16,825 bases of DNA from the NCBI GenBank assembly GCA_018713505.1, contig DVOL01000022.1:1-16825 (forward strand). The letters run 5' to 3'. The position numbers and the translations under genes are program-made. Below the pieces are notes generated by a model, which was not told the origin of the DNA, made no database searches, and saw nothing but the letters and a program-made list of their open reading frames with translations. Shown here one piece after another: positions 6,466 through 13,891 of the stretch (the stretch's first letter is position 1; each line of letters opens with the position of its first letter). The DNA is from Faeciplasma avium. Lineage in GTDB: Bacteria; Bacillota; Clostridia; Oscillospirales; Ruminococcaceae.

Positions 6466-7823
6466 TTAGATATCTCCTTCATAAGCTCGGGCGAAAGTCC
6501 TCCGGGGACTCCCTTTGCGCCTCTTCTTCTTTTAGAGCCGCCCGCCTTAAGACGCTTCATGGTTTCCCTCATCTGCTCGTACTGCCTAAGAAGGCGGTTG
6601 ACATCCTCCACCCTTGTTCCGCTTCCTGCGGCTATCCTTCTTTTCCTCTTGGGATTTATCAAGGAGGGCTTTGAGCGCTCCTCCTTGGTCATCGAGAGGA
6701 TTATAGCCTCCATCCTCTGGGGGAGCTTCTCGTCAATTGTGCTTTCGTCTATCTTATTGGCTCCTGGGAGCATCTTTATAAGTCCCCTCATGGACCCCAT
6801 GCTTTTAAGCTTTCTTACCTGCTCTAGGAGGTCGTTGAGGTCAAAGCTGCCCTCCAGCATCCTGCCGGCGAGCCTTTCGGCTTCGTTTTCGTCTATAGTG
6901 CTCTGAGCCTTCTCGATTAGGGAGAGGACATCTCCCATTCCCAAAATCCTTGACGCCATCCTCTCGGGGTGGAAGGGCTCGAAATCGTCAAGCTTCTCAC
7001 CCGTTCCGACGAACTTAATCGGCTTGCCGGTTGCGGCGAGGACGGAAAGAGCGGCTCCTCCTCTTGTGTCGGAGTCCAGCTTGGTGAGGATTACGCTGTC
7101 TATGGAAAGAGTCTCGTCAAAGCTCCTTGCGACATTGACAGCCTCCTGACCCGTCATGGCGTCTATAACCAGGATTATCTCGGAGGGGCTTGTAATCTCC
7201 TTGATGTCGGTAAGCTCGCTCATAAGCTCGGAGTCTATCTGGAGCCTTCCTGCGGTATCGAGTATTACGATGTCGTTGCCGTAGTCCTTAGCGTGGCTGA
7301 CGGCAGCTTTAGCTGTAATTCTTGGGTCCGTAGACCCCATCTCGAACACCGGGACGCCGGCTCTTTCTCCGACGATTTTAAGCTGGTCTATAGCGGCAGG
7401 ACGGTAGATGTCCAGAGCAACCAGCAGCGGTCTGTGGTCGCTCGCCTTGAAATACCTTGCCAGCTTTGCCGAGTGGGTTGTCTTACCTGAGCCTTGAAGT
7501 CCGCACATCATGATGATGCAGGGAGGCTTAGCCGGAAAGTTAATCTTGGAGTTTGACTCGCCCATAAGGCTTATAAGCTCCTCGTTGACTATCTTGACAA
7601 CCTGCTGAGCGGGAGTCAGACTCTCTAGGACATCGGAGCCGACGCACCTTTCGGAGACCTTTGCCACAAAGTCCTTTACAACCTTGTAGCTGACATCAGC
7701 CTCCAAAAGAGCCATCCTTATCTCTCTCATCGAGGCCTTAACATCAGCCTCGGTCAGCCTTCCGTGAGACTTCAGCCGCTTAAAGACGGCGGCAAGCTTT
7801 TCGCTAAGACCCTCAAAAGCCAT
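6456..7823 (-). CDS. ffh: Signal recognition particle protein Ffh
   Basis: Ffh is the GTPase that, with the 4.5S-type RNA, delivers ribosomes making membrane proteins to FtsY. The 455-residue protein has an N-domain (about 1-90, with ALLEADVSYKVVKDF), a G-domain with GLQGSGKTTHSAKLA (P-loop), ALDIYRPAAIDQL, DTAGRLQID and TKLDSDTRGGAALS, and an M-domain (about 300-430) with MRGLIKMLPG and NPKRKRRIAAGSGT. The C-terminus ends just after GGLSPELMKEISKLS. It abuts ylxM with no gap (TAGATG); its ribosome site AAAGGATGG lies in the last ylxM codons. Confidence 0.98.
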   Translation of the reverse strand: MAFEGLSEKLAAVFKRLKSHGRLTEADVKASMREIRMALLEADVSYKVVKDFVAKVSERCVGSDVLESLTPAQQVVKIVNEELISLMGESNSKINFPAKPPCIIMMCGLQGSGKTTHSAKLARYFKASDHRPLLVALDIYRPAAIDQLKIVGERAGVPVFEMGSTDPRITAKAAVSHAKDYGNDIVILDTAGRLQIDSELMSELTDIKEITSPSEIILVIDAMTGQEAVNVARSFDETLSIDSVILTKLDSDTRGGAALSVLAATGKPIKFVGTGEKLDDFEPFHPERMASRILGMGDVLSLIEKAQSTIDENEAERLAGRMLEGSFDLNDLLEQVRKLKSMGSMRGLIKMLPGANKIDESTIDEKLPQRMEAIILSMTKEERSKPSLINPKRKRRIAAGSGTRVEDVNRLLRQYEQMRETMKRLKAGGSKRRRGAKGVPGGLSPELMKEISKLS

Positions 7824-8207
7824 CTATTCCATCCTTTCGGGGCTGAATTTATCCGCCCCAGCCTTAATTTCCTCCAGCATTTTTATGACGCTTTTAGATG
7901 TAGTATTCCTTTTGCATGCGCTGATTATTTCATCGCAGGAGTCCCTTACATAGTCAACAAGCCTATAAAGCGAGGAGGCGGTTCCTGCCGCACGGATTTT
8001 ATCCTCAAGCTCCAAAAGGGTTTTTTCCCCTCTTTTAATGCAGTCCCTTACGCCCTGGCGGGATATCCCCTCGCTCTGGGCTATCTCTCCCAGGGAGAGG
8101 TCGTCGTAGTAGTAAAGCTCCAGCATCCTCAGCTGCTTATCGGTCAGCACTCCGCCGTAGACATCTATAAGGCTGCAAAAGCCAAGGTCCTTTGCCGTAT
8201 CCGACAG
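7824..8207 (-). CDS. ylxM: YlxM/UPF0122 family protein, probably from a CTG start
   Basis: YlxM is a small helix-turn-helix protein linked to SRP function and normally encoded next to ffh, as here. The core KQLRMLELYYYDDLSLGEIA and SEGISRQGVRDCIKRGEK is typical. The only ordinary start (GTG at 8150) would drop the conserved first helix. The frame continues upstream with DLGFCSLIDVYGGVLTDKQ, which lines up with the YlxM N-terminus, up to a CTG at 8207 that has GGGGAGGG 6 nt before it. No ATG, GTG or TTG lies between that point and the upstream in-frame stop. I therefore infer a CTG start, giving 127 residues. The family is certain, the start less so. Confidence 0.85.
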   Translation of the reverse strand: MSDTAKDLGFCSLIDVYGGVLTDKQLRMLELYYYDDLSLGEIAQSEGISRQGVRDCIKRGEKTLLELEDKIRAAGTASSLYRLVDYVRDSCDEIISACKRNTTSKSVIKMLEEIKAGADKFSPERME

Positions 8208-8242
8208 AAAAATCCCTCCCCTGTAAGGGAATTACGCCCTGC

Positions 8243-8266
8243 CTGTAAAGCAGCAGGACTTTACAG
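8243..8266 (-). other. Hairpin at the 5' end of the ylxM-ffh leader
   Basis: On the minus strand CTGTAAAG and CTTTACAG form a perfect 8-bp stem with the loop TCCTGCTG. It starts about where transcription should begin from the upstream promoter. A second TTACAG lies just before the ylxM ribosome site, so the first arm has two possible partners. Confidence 0.55.
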
Positions 8267-8272
8267 CTACAC

Positions 8273-8301
8273 ATTATATAGCAGTCAGAGGCCGTTGTCA
8301 A
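8273..8301 (-). promoter_or_regulatory. Consensus sigma-A promoter of ylxM-ffh
   Basis: The minus strand carries TTGACA (8301-8296), a 17-nt spacer, and TATAAT (8278-8273): perfect consensus in every element. Transcription would start near 8266, about 60 nt before the CTG start of ylxM. Such a strong promoter suits the highly expressed SRP and ribosomal genes downstream. Confidence 0.92.
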
Positions 8302-8352
8302 TAGCTTTTTGCGGCTTTTTAGGAAAATTCGGCGGCATGGTGAAAATTATCC

Positions 8353-8381
8353 TTGAAAAAGCCGGGCGTTTGTGGTACAAT
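8353..8381 (+). promoter_or_regulatory. Promoter of the small membrane protein-proS unit
   Basis: TTGAAA (8353-8358), a 17-nt spacer and TACAAT (8376-8381) form a good sigma-A promoter, divergent from the ylxM promoter with about 50 nt between the two -35 boxes. Transcription would start near 8388. Confidence 0.78.
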
Positions 8382-8395
8382 TGTGAAAACAACAG

Positions 8396-8418
8396 CCGGG
8401 ACCAAGCGCTTGTCCCGG
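8396..8418 (+). other. Leader hairpin before the small membrane protein gene
   Basis: CCGGGA and TCCCGG pair, with CAA/TTG continuing the stem to a GCGC loop. It nearly fills the leader between the promoter and the ribosome site AAGGCGG. It may protect the mRNA 5' end or tune translation. Confidence 0.45.
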
Positions 8419-8435
8419 AAAAAGGCGGTGACGGC

Positions 8436-8711
8436 ATGGAGCTTTCTTTTGTCATTTTGGCGGGTATCGCTATGGCGAGTGCGGCGCAGCTTGTAAAGGC
8501 TGCCGTTATAATACTTTGCCTCATGGCGGGGATATTTATTATCGCAGCGGCGACTCCTAAGCTCGCCGAGCTTATAGACAGGCTTTTCGCCAGCTTCAAG
8601 GGAAGCGGAGCCGATAATCCCTTCGTTCTTTCCAAGAGCGAGACAAAGGAGCCTGAAGCGTCAAAAGAGGAAGCTGCGCCGTCAGATAAGGAGAGAGATG
8701 AAAATGGCTAA
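8436..8711 (+). CDS. Small membrane protein of unknown function
   Basis: I do not recognise this 91-residue protein. Residues about 3-38 are strongly hydrophobic (AGIAMASAAQLVKAAVIILC onward), enough for one long or two short membrane helices. The rest is a hydrophilic tail rich in Ser, Lys, Glu and Pro (about 60-91). The ATG at 8436 follows AAGGCGG and lies behind a good promoter, and the last 14 nt overlap the start of proS, so it is likely a real gene translated together with proS. The same frame continues upstream without a start that has a ribosome site. No conserved motif suggests a function. Confidence 0.65.
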   Translation: MELSFVILAGIAMASAAQLVKAAVIILCLMAGIFIIAAATPKLAELIDRLFASFKGSGADNPFVLSKSETKEPEASKEEAAPSDKERDENG

Positions 8712-10149
8712 GGGAAACGAGAAGATGGTGGAGTCGATAACTCCGATGAGCGTCGACTTCGCCCAGTGGTACACCGATATAGTAAAAAAGGCTGAGCTTA
8801 TCGAGTACACCAGCGTAAAGGGCTGTATGGTAATAAGACCCTACGGCTACGCCATATGGGAGAATATCCAGAGGATTTTGGACGCTAGGTTTAAAGAGCT
8901 TGGGCATGAGAATGTCTGTATGCCGATGTTCATACCCGAGAGCCTTCTTAATAAGGAGAAGGACCATGTCGAGGGCTTTGCTCCCGAGGTTGCATGGGTG
9001 ACTCACGGCGGAAGCGAGAGACTGGAGGAGAGGCTCTGCGTAAGACCGACCTCCGAGACGCTGTTTTGCGACCACTATGCCAACATAGTCCACTCCTACA
9101 GGGACCTCCCCAAGCTCTATAACCAGTGGGTCTCGGTTGTAAGATGGGAAAAGACCACGAGGCCGTTTCTGCGCTCCAGGGAGTTTCTGTGGCAGGAGGG
9201 CCATACCCTCCACGAGACCGCCGAGGAGGCTATAGCCGAGACCGAGGGAATGCTCAAGGTCTATGCCGATTTCTGCGAGAACGAGCTTGCGATGCCGGTA
9301 ATCAAGGGTAAAAAGACAGAGAGCGACAAGTTCGCCGGCGCTGTCGCAACCTATGCCATAGAGGCGCTTATGCATGACGGCAAGGCGCTCCAGGCAGGAA
9401 CCACCCACTACTTCGGGGACGGCTTTGCAAGGGCGTTTGACATAAGCTTTACCGACAGGGAGAATAAAATAAGAACGCCTCACCAGACCTCCTGGGGAGT
9501 CTCCACGAGGCTGATAGGCGCCATCATCATGGCTCACGGCGACGACAACGGGCTGATGCTTCCTCCCGCCGTAGCTCCCATACAGGTAGTGATAGTGCCT
9601 GTTGCCCAGCACAAGGAGGGCGTGCTTGAAGGCGCCGCCGAGCTTTACAAGGCTTTAAAGTCGGCGGGTATAAGGGTCAAGCTGGACGACAGCGACAACT
9701 CTCCCGGCTGGAAGTATTCCGAGTACGAGATGAAGGGCGTCCCCCTGAGGCTGGAAATCGGTCCTAGGGATATCGCCGAGGGTCACTGCGTAGCCGTCTG
9801 CCGTCACGACAGGAGCAAGTCTGTAATACCGCTGACCGAGGTCGTCGAGGGCGTCAGGGAGCGTCTCGAGGCGGTAAGGCAGGGAATGTACGAAAGGGCG
9901 CTTTCTAACCGTCAGGCAAGGAGCTACGACTGCACCACTCTGGAGGAGATAACCGCCTCCCTGGAAAAGGGAGGGGACGGCTTTGTCTACGCCATGTGGT
10001 GCGGCGACGAGGAGTGCGAGGACAGGATAAAGGAGCTGACCGGCGTCGGCTCGAGGTGTATTCCCTTCGAGCAAAGAAGCCTGTCGGAGAGCTGCGTATG
10101 CTGTGGCAAGCCTGCTAAGTGTATGGTAGTATGGGGCAAGGCTTATTAA
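8698..10149 (+). CDS. proS: Prolyl-tRNA synthetase, archaeal/eukaryotic-like short type
   Basis: This class II synthetase charges tRNA-Pro. It is the roughly 480-residue type that lacks the editing insert of the longer bacterial ProRS. The N-terminal DFAQWYTDIVKKAELIEY and VKGCMVIRPYGYAIWENIQ, motif 2 in VVRWEKTTRPFLRSREFLW, motif 3 near STRLIGAIIMAHGDDNGL, the anticodon-binding domain (VAPIQVVIVPV onward) and the C-terminal zinc knuckle are all present. The knuckle cysteines are at about 435, 440, 466, 468, 469 and 475, and the chain ends in KAY, as in archaeal relatives. AAGGAG precedes two possible ATGs, 8698 and 8704; MAKGNEK from the second is equally plausible. A decayed copy of its tail lies downstream. 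Confidence 0.97.
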   Translation: MKMAKGNEKMVESITPMSVDFAQWYTDIVKKAELIEYTSVKGCMVIRPYGYAIWENIQRILDARFKELGHENVCMPMFIPESLLNKEKDHVEGFAPEVAWVTHGGSERLEERLCVRPTSETLFCDHYANIVHSYRDLPKLYNQWVSVVRWEKTTRPFLRSREFLWQEGHTLHETAEEAIAETEGMLKVYADFCENELAMPVIKGKKTESDKFAGAVATYAIEALMHDGKALQAGTTHYFGDGFARAFDISFTDRENKIRTPHQTSWGVSTRLIGAIIMAHGDDNGLMLPPAVAPIQVVIVPVAQHKEGVLEGAAELYKALKSAGIRVKLDDSDNSPGWKYSEYEMKGVPLRLEIGPRDIAEGHCVAVCRHDRSKSVIPLTEVVEGVRERLEAVRQGMYERALSNRQARSYDCTTLEEITASLEKGGDGFVYAMWCGDEECEDRIKELTGVGSRCIPFEQRSLSESCVCCGKPAKCMVVWGKAY

Positions 10150-10190
10150 TAGTGCTTCTGGCAAGACTCTGTCCCCTGAGCCACAGCAGC

Positions 10191-10237
10191 GTGGCAAGCC
10201 TGCCAAGTGTATGGTAGTCTCGAGCAAGGCTTACTAA
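10191..10237 (+). pseudogene. Decayed second copy of the proS 3' end
   Basis: From GGCAAGCCTGC to the TAA this stretch matches the last 45 nt of proS at 40 positions, displaced by 88 nt. Weaker similarity reaches back to about 10160: translated, KTLSPEPQQRGKPAKCMVV then SSKAY-stop, against RSLSESCVCCGKPAKCMVV then WGKAY-stop in the real tail. The copy is one base out of frame with proS and lacks the zinc cysteines CVCC. It cannot be expressed as part of ProRS and has no start of its own, so it is a relic of a tandem duplication or of recombination between variant tails. Confidence 0.85.
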
Positions 10238-10262
10238 CCCTCCCGGCATGAAAATAAAAATC

Positions 10263-10301
10263 CGCCTGCTCAGTCTGATTCCTGATTGAGCAGGCGTTTT
10301 A
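10263..10301 (+). terminator. Intrinsic terminator of the proS unit
   Basis: CGCCTGCTCA and TGAGCAGGCG form a perfect 10-bp stem with a 14-nt loop, followed by TTTTAT. An A-rich run (AAAATAAAAA) precedes it, so it might also work on the opposite strand. Confidence 0.92.
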
Positions 10302-10393
10302 TCTTGCAAAAAAGTATTTTAGACACGCTACGCATACAAGGAGGATTTTAAAGCCTTGAAGCCGGTGCGCCTCAGCCCTCGCAGATAAATAAT

Positions 10394-10424
10394 GATAAGT
10401 CTGCATTTTTTGCGCAGGCTTATC
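10394..10424 (-). terminator. Probable terminator of the acylation gene cluster
   Basis: On the minus strand GATAAG-C-CTGC and GCAG-A-CTTATC form a 10-bp stem with one mismatch and an A-rich loop, followed by ATTATTTATC. It lies 12 nt past the stop of the DHHW gene and faces the proS terminator, as expected between convergent units. Confidence 0.55.
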
Positions 10425-10436
10425 GGCAGACTGCCG

Positions 10437-11567
10437 CTATTTCATGGTTTCGCTGTTATTCAGCACCGGCACGCTGTAGAGGAACAGAACATCCTGACTG
10501 TCAAAGTCCACGAATCTGCCGACCAGCGAGCTTTGAAGATATCTTATGTCCACGAGGGTGATTTTTGAGTAGCTCTCGAGAAGGATTGGGGCTATGCTGG
10601 AGCCGAAGGAGTCTCTGAAAATCACAAGCTCCTTATCGCCTGCTGCGTTCGGGCTTTCTATGGTTATAAGCGAGCGGGAGCCGTTGAGATACATCTCGTA
10701 GGGGTCCCTGCCGACGGCAAGCTCCATGTTGTAAATTGGTATCTCCCTTGCGGACTCGTAGTCATACGCCGTCGCCGACTCTATCGCCGGGCTTGTGAGA
10801 TAGCTTATGCTGTCCGCCGGAAGAGGGAGAGCCGACTGCCCGTAGTACACTCCGTAGAACGGGGTGTCGAGCTTGACCTCGGAAAGCTGCGAGCCGTCAA
10901 ACGGAGCGTCCATTTTTTCAGCCAGCAGGGCGGCGACATCGGTTATCCTCTCGATTCTCCAGTGGATGTCGGTGGAGTAGTAGTCCTCCGGGGTCAAGAG
11001 GGAGGATATATCTATTTTCTCGGCAAACGAGCCCAGCCTGTCCGACAGGATGCTGTCAAGCTCCTTATAGTCAAGGGAGGGGTAGCCGTTTTCTTTTGCT
11101 AAGGTGTAGTTTTTATCCGGGATGACGCAAAGATAGACCTTGGCGTCGGTGTCCTTCAGATAGGAGCTGTAGATATTCTCGATTCTGCCTATGGCGTAGT
11201 CCACCGAGTCGTAGTCAAGAGGATATTCAAGCCTTGAGGCGTGACCGTCTGCAAGATAGATGCCGTTGGTGTCGCTCTGGTTGAGAATATAAAAGCTGGT
11301 TATAGCCTTAAGACGCCTAAAAGCGTCCCTTACGGGGAACTGGTCGACAGAGTAGTCCTCATAGCCGGACATGAAGCTGCCGTCAAGCACTGTGCCAAGG
11401 CTCAGGGCGGGAAGCTGTGCAAGCGTCCTTCTTTCGCTGGTGGAGGTCTCACGGTCAGGCTCGATTATCCCCCAGAGGAAGAAAATAAGAATAAAGGCGG
11501 AAATCCCGACGGCTGTAAGAAGCTCTTTTAAAGAGAAGGACCGGCAGGTTGATTTTAGCTTTGTCAT
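10437..11567 (-). CDS. DHHW/AlgJ-like membrane-anchored partner of the MBOAT acyltransferase
   Basis: This 376-residue protein has one N-terminal membrane helix (about 15-35) and a large outside domain. It carries DIHWR (200-204), matching the DHHW-type signature of the SGNH-like AlgJ/AlgX group, and FRDSFGSS with Ser320, the likely nucleophile block. An early ERRTLAQLP and FPVRDAFRRLKA are also usual in this family. The known relatives transfer acetyl groups to extracellular polysaccharide using acyl groups moved across the membrane by an MBOAT protein. The gene sits 12 nt after the MBOAT gene, and its ribosome site AAAGGAGG overlaps that stop codon, so the two are tightly coupled. Substrate unknown. 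Confidence 0.88.
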   Translation of the reverse strand: MTKLKSTCRSFSLKELLTAVGISAFILIFFLWGIIEPDRETSTSERRTLAQLPALSLGTVLDGSFMSGYEDYSVDQFPVRDAFRRLKAITSFYILNQSDTNGIYLADGHASRLEYPLDYDSVDYAIGRIENIYSSYLKDTDAKVYLCVIPDKNYTLAKENGYPSLDYKELDSILSDRLGSFAEKIDISSLLTPEDYYSTDIHWRIERITDVAALLAEKMDAPFDGSQLSEVKLDTPFYGVYYGQSALPLPADSISYLTSPAIESATAYDYESAREIPIYNMELAVGRDPYEMYLNGSRSLITIESPNAAGDKELVIFRDSFGSSIAPILLESYSKITLVDIRYLQSSLVGRFVDFDSQDVLFLYSVPVLNNSETMK

Positions 11568-11579
11568 GCTGCTCCTCCT

Positions 11580-13001
11580 TTAGAATCTGAAATACAAAAA
11601 CGGGTTGAAGGCTCCGTCCACCATGTAGGCGGTGCATACGCCAAGAAGCGCTATAAGTCCCGCAGGCTCAAGAGCCGTAAGGATTTTCGCTCCGGCAGAC
11701 GATTTTTCAAGCCTTGAAAACAACCTTGCAGGCAGCGGAGTCGAGCCGATTATCGCTATTATGAACACGACGGCGTAGCTCCCAAGGTAGTAGACAGCCT
11801 CGGTGCTGACAGCCGGATACCCTCCGATTCCGAACATCCCGCCTATCGAGCCAAGAGCCTGGAGGAGGCTGCTCGAGTCGAATATCACAAAGCCGATAAG
11901 GGTCAGGAGGATAAGATATACATGGCTTAAAAGCCTTGATTTTTCGGTTAGCTTTAGGATAAACAGCTTTTCGAGTATCAAAAGAACGGCGTAATATATT
12001 CCCCAGAGGGCAAAATTCCATGCCGCTCCGTGCCAAAGACCCGTCAGGAACCAGACCACGCAGATATTAAACAGGTATCTCGGCTTTTTGACACGGTTGC
12101 CTCCCAGCGGGATGTAAACATAGTCTCTGAACCAGGAGCCGAGCGACATATGCCAGCGCCGCCAGAACTCGGTTATGCTTCTCGAGATATAGGGATAGTT
12201 GAAATTCTCGCAGAAGTGAAGCCCCATCATCCTTCCAAGACCGATTGCCATGTCGCTGTAGCCGGAGAAGTCGAAGTAGACATGAAGCGTGTAGGCTGCG
12301 GCGTATATCCAGAAGAACAGCACCGATTTTTCCTCCTGGGACTTGAAAACATCGACAAGCTCGCCCATTATGTTGGCGATAAGCATCTTCTTTGAAAGAC
12401 CTATTATGAATCTTCTTAGTCCCAGCGAGAAGTCCCTTAGGGTGTGCGTTCTTTTATCCAGATACTCCTCGACATCTGAGTAGCGGACGATAGGTCCCGC
12501 TATCAGCTGAGAGAACATCGAGATGTAAAAGGCGAGGTTTATAAAGCTTTTTTGAGCCTTGACATTCCCTCTGTAGACATCTATGTCGTAGCTTAGAATC
12601 TGGAAGGTGAAAAAGCTTATTCCGATAGGCAGGGCTATCCTCAAAAGGGGTATCGACAGCCCGGTGAGGGAGTTTACCGTCCCGATAAAGAAGTCGGCGT
12701 ACTTGAAGTAGCAAAGAAGCCCCAGGCTTATTACAACAGAAAGCCCTAAAAACAGCCTCTTTAGCCGCTTGCTGGAGGAAAACCTGTCTATAAGCAGTGC
12801 AAAGACATAGCCCTGAGTTATAGACGCCAGCATGATTATCAAAAACCTAGGCTCTCCCCAGCCGTAGAAGAAGAAGCTGGCGAGCATTATCCAGGCGTTT
12901 TTTAGCTTTATCGAGCATTTCCAGCCGCTTGGGATAAGGAAGTATACCAGCATCGTAACTGGCAGGAAGCGGTAAAGAAAGGGTATTGAGGAAAAGAGCA
13001 T
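11580..13001 (-). CDS. MBOAT family O-acyltransferase (AlgI/DltB/PatA-like)
   Basis: This 473-residue integral membrane protein has about 10-12 hydrophobic segments. Conserved MBOAT features include FKYADFF, LPIGISFFTFQILSYDIDVY, MFSQLIAGPIVRY, HVYFDFSGYSDMAIGLG, NFNYPYISRSITEFWRRWHM with His284, and WFLTGLWHGAAWNF with the catalytic His324. Members move an acyl group, usually acetyl, from the cytoplasm to an extracellular acceptor. The ATG at 13001 follows AAAGGA, but that ribosome site can pair with an upstream TCCTTT. It is encoded between a lipoprotein and the DHHW partner, the usual arrangement in Clostridia. Whether it modifies peptidoglycan, teichoic acid or a capsule cannot be told. 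Confidence 0.95.
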   Translation of the reverse strand: MLFSSIPFLYRFLPVTMLVYFLIPSGWKCSIKLKNAWIMLASFFFYGWGEPRFLIIMLASITQGYVFALLIDRFSSSKRLKRLFLGLSVVISLGLLCYFKYADFFIGTVNSLTGLSIPLLRIALPIGISFFTFQILSYDIDVYRGNVKAQKSFINLAFYISMFSQLIAGPIVRYSDVEEYLDKRTHTLRDFSLGLRRFIIGLSKKMLIANIMGELVDVFKSQEEKSVLFFWIYAAAYTLHVYFDFSGYSDMAIGLGRMMGLHFCENFNYPYISRSITEFWRRWHMSLGSWFRDYVYIPLGGNRVKKPRYLFNICVVWFLTGLWHGAAWNFALWGIYYAVLLILEKLFILKLTEKSRLLSHVYLILLTLIGFVIFDSSSLLQALGSIGGMFGIGGYPAVSTEAVYYLGSYAVVFIIAIIGSTPLPARLFSRLEKSSAGAKILTALEPAGLIALLGVCTAYMVDGAFNPFLYFRF

Positions 13002-13008
13002 AGGCGCC

Positions 13009-13049
13009 GTCCTTTCTAAAAGGACCGGCTGCTTTTTGTCGGCAGCCGG
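13009..13049 (-). promoter_or_regulatory. Two stacked hairpins that cover the MBOAT ribosome site
   Basis: On the minus strand CCGGCTGC and GCAGCCGG (13049-13042 with 13032-13025) form an 8-bp stem. It is followed directly by GTCCTTT-TAG-AAAGGAC (13025-13009), a 7-bp hairpin whose right arm is the Shine-Dalgarno of the MBOAT gene. The first hairpin may act as a weak terminator after the lipoprotein gene; the second would limit initiation on the MBOAT gene unless opened. Confidence 0.55.
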
Positions 13050-13066
13050 CCGGAATAGGTTTATAG

Positions 13067-13729
13067 CTAGATGAGGTTTTCCTCGTAGGAGATAACGGCG
13101 TCGGGATAATTAGAGCTAAGCTCAGCCTTAAAGGTGTCCATTATCTCGGCGCTTCCGAAGGCGGAGATTACGCAGTCCCCGAGGGTTGCTATCATCATCT
13201 TGTCGGGGAAGCCGCACATCCACTGGCGGTTCTTGATGCTGTCGTTGAGCGAGGAGGCAAGGACTGAGGCGTCCTCAGAGGAGCTCAGCTTGAATACGCC
13301 GCAGGTGAAGGTGTTGGCGTTCAGCATATGCATAAGGCAGGCGGTCTCGCTGACAAGCTCGTAGGAGTCCTGCGGGAGGGCAAGTATGCTGTCAAGGGTC
13401 TCCTTTGTGCCGTAGTCGCCGGTCATAAGACCCGGACCGTCCATAGACTCTCCACCGGCGGCGGCGAACTTCTGGTCCTCGGGGTAGCTAGACCATATGG
13501 TGGTGAGTATGTCAAGCGGGGAGTAGCTGACCGTCTCCTCGGGAGCGTTGTCGCCGTTTTCCTCGGGAGCGTTGTCGCCGTTTTCCTCGGGGGAGTCGGA
13601 GCCCTGGCTCTGGCTGTCCCCTGCTTCGTTGGGGGTGCTTCCTCCGGCGGCGGGATCGTCGCCGCTCTGGCAGCCTGCCAGAGAGAGGATAAGCGTGGCG
13701 GTCAGTATAAGTGCTAGAATTTTTCTCAT
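13067..13729 (-). CDS. Secreted lipoprotein, DUF4358-like
   Basis: This 220-residue protein starts with a lipoprotein signal peptide ending in LSLAGC (Cys20). A low-complexity linker follows (about 21-66; Gly, Ser, Asn, Glu) that contains EENGDNAP twice in tandem, encoded by a 24-bp DNA duplication. The folded part (about 67-220) ends in a pattern of small helices and strands such as KNRQWMCGFPDKMMIATLG and FKAELSSNYP. Size, place beside MBOAT and DHHW genes, and pattern suggest a DUF4358-type lipoprotein, but I cannot confirm this without a profile search. AAAGGAG lies 8 nt upstream of the ATG. It may anchor or assist the acylation pair at the membrane surface. Confidence 0.8.
   Translation of the reverse strand: MRKILALILTATLILSLAGCQSGDDPAAGGSTPNEAGDSQSQGSDSPEENGDNAPEENGDNAPEETVSYSPLDILTTIWSSYPEDQKFAAAGGESMDGPGLMTGDYGTKETLDSILALPQDSYELVSETACLMHMLNANTFTCGVFKLSSSEDASVLASSLNDSIKNRQWMCGFPDKMMIATLGDCVISAFGSAEIMDTFKAELSSNYPDAVISYEENLI
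13546..13593. repeat. 24-bp tandem duplication in the lipoprotein linker
   Basis: GTTGTCGCCGTTTTCCTC followed by GGGAGC occurs twice in tandem on the plus strand and encodes the doubled EENGDNAP segment. The second copy ends in a slightly different sequence. It lengthens the spacer between the lipid anchor and the folded domain. Confidence 0.75.
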
Positions 13730-13891
13730 TTGATATTCTCCTTTTAATTCCTTTTGATTTGATTCTTAAACCGGCTGACGCTCCGGGCTCTGCGGGAGGG
13801 CTTATAACGCCCTTTATATGATTATTGCCCCTAAGACCCGGGATGATTCAGCCGCTCGTAGGATAAAACAATCCTGATAGCGCTAATATTG

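Noticed and set aside
7764..8711. A 315-codon plus-strand frame ending with the small membrane protein
   Set aside because: Most of it is antisense to ffh and ylxM and upstream of the plus-strand promoter; only the part from 8436 has a ribosome site.
8596..9612. A 338-codon minus-strand frame
   Set aside because: It is the antisense shadow of proS, with no family motif and no ribosome site.
9655..10227. A 190-codon minus-strand frame
   Set aside because: Antisense to the proS 3' end; composition follows the proS codons.
10338..10384. A tiny plus-strand gene after AAGGAGG, from TTG at about 10355
   Set aside because: Only about ten codons, poor spacing, and it lies behind the proS terminator with no promoter seen.
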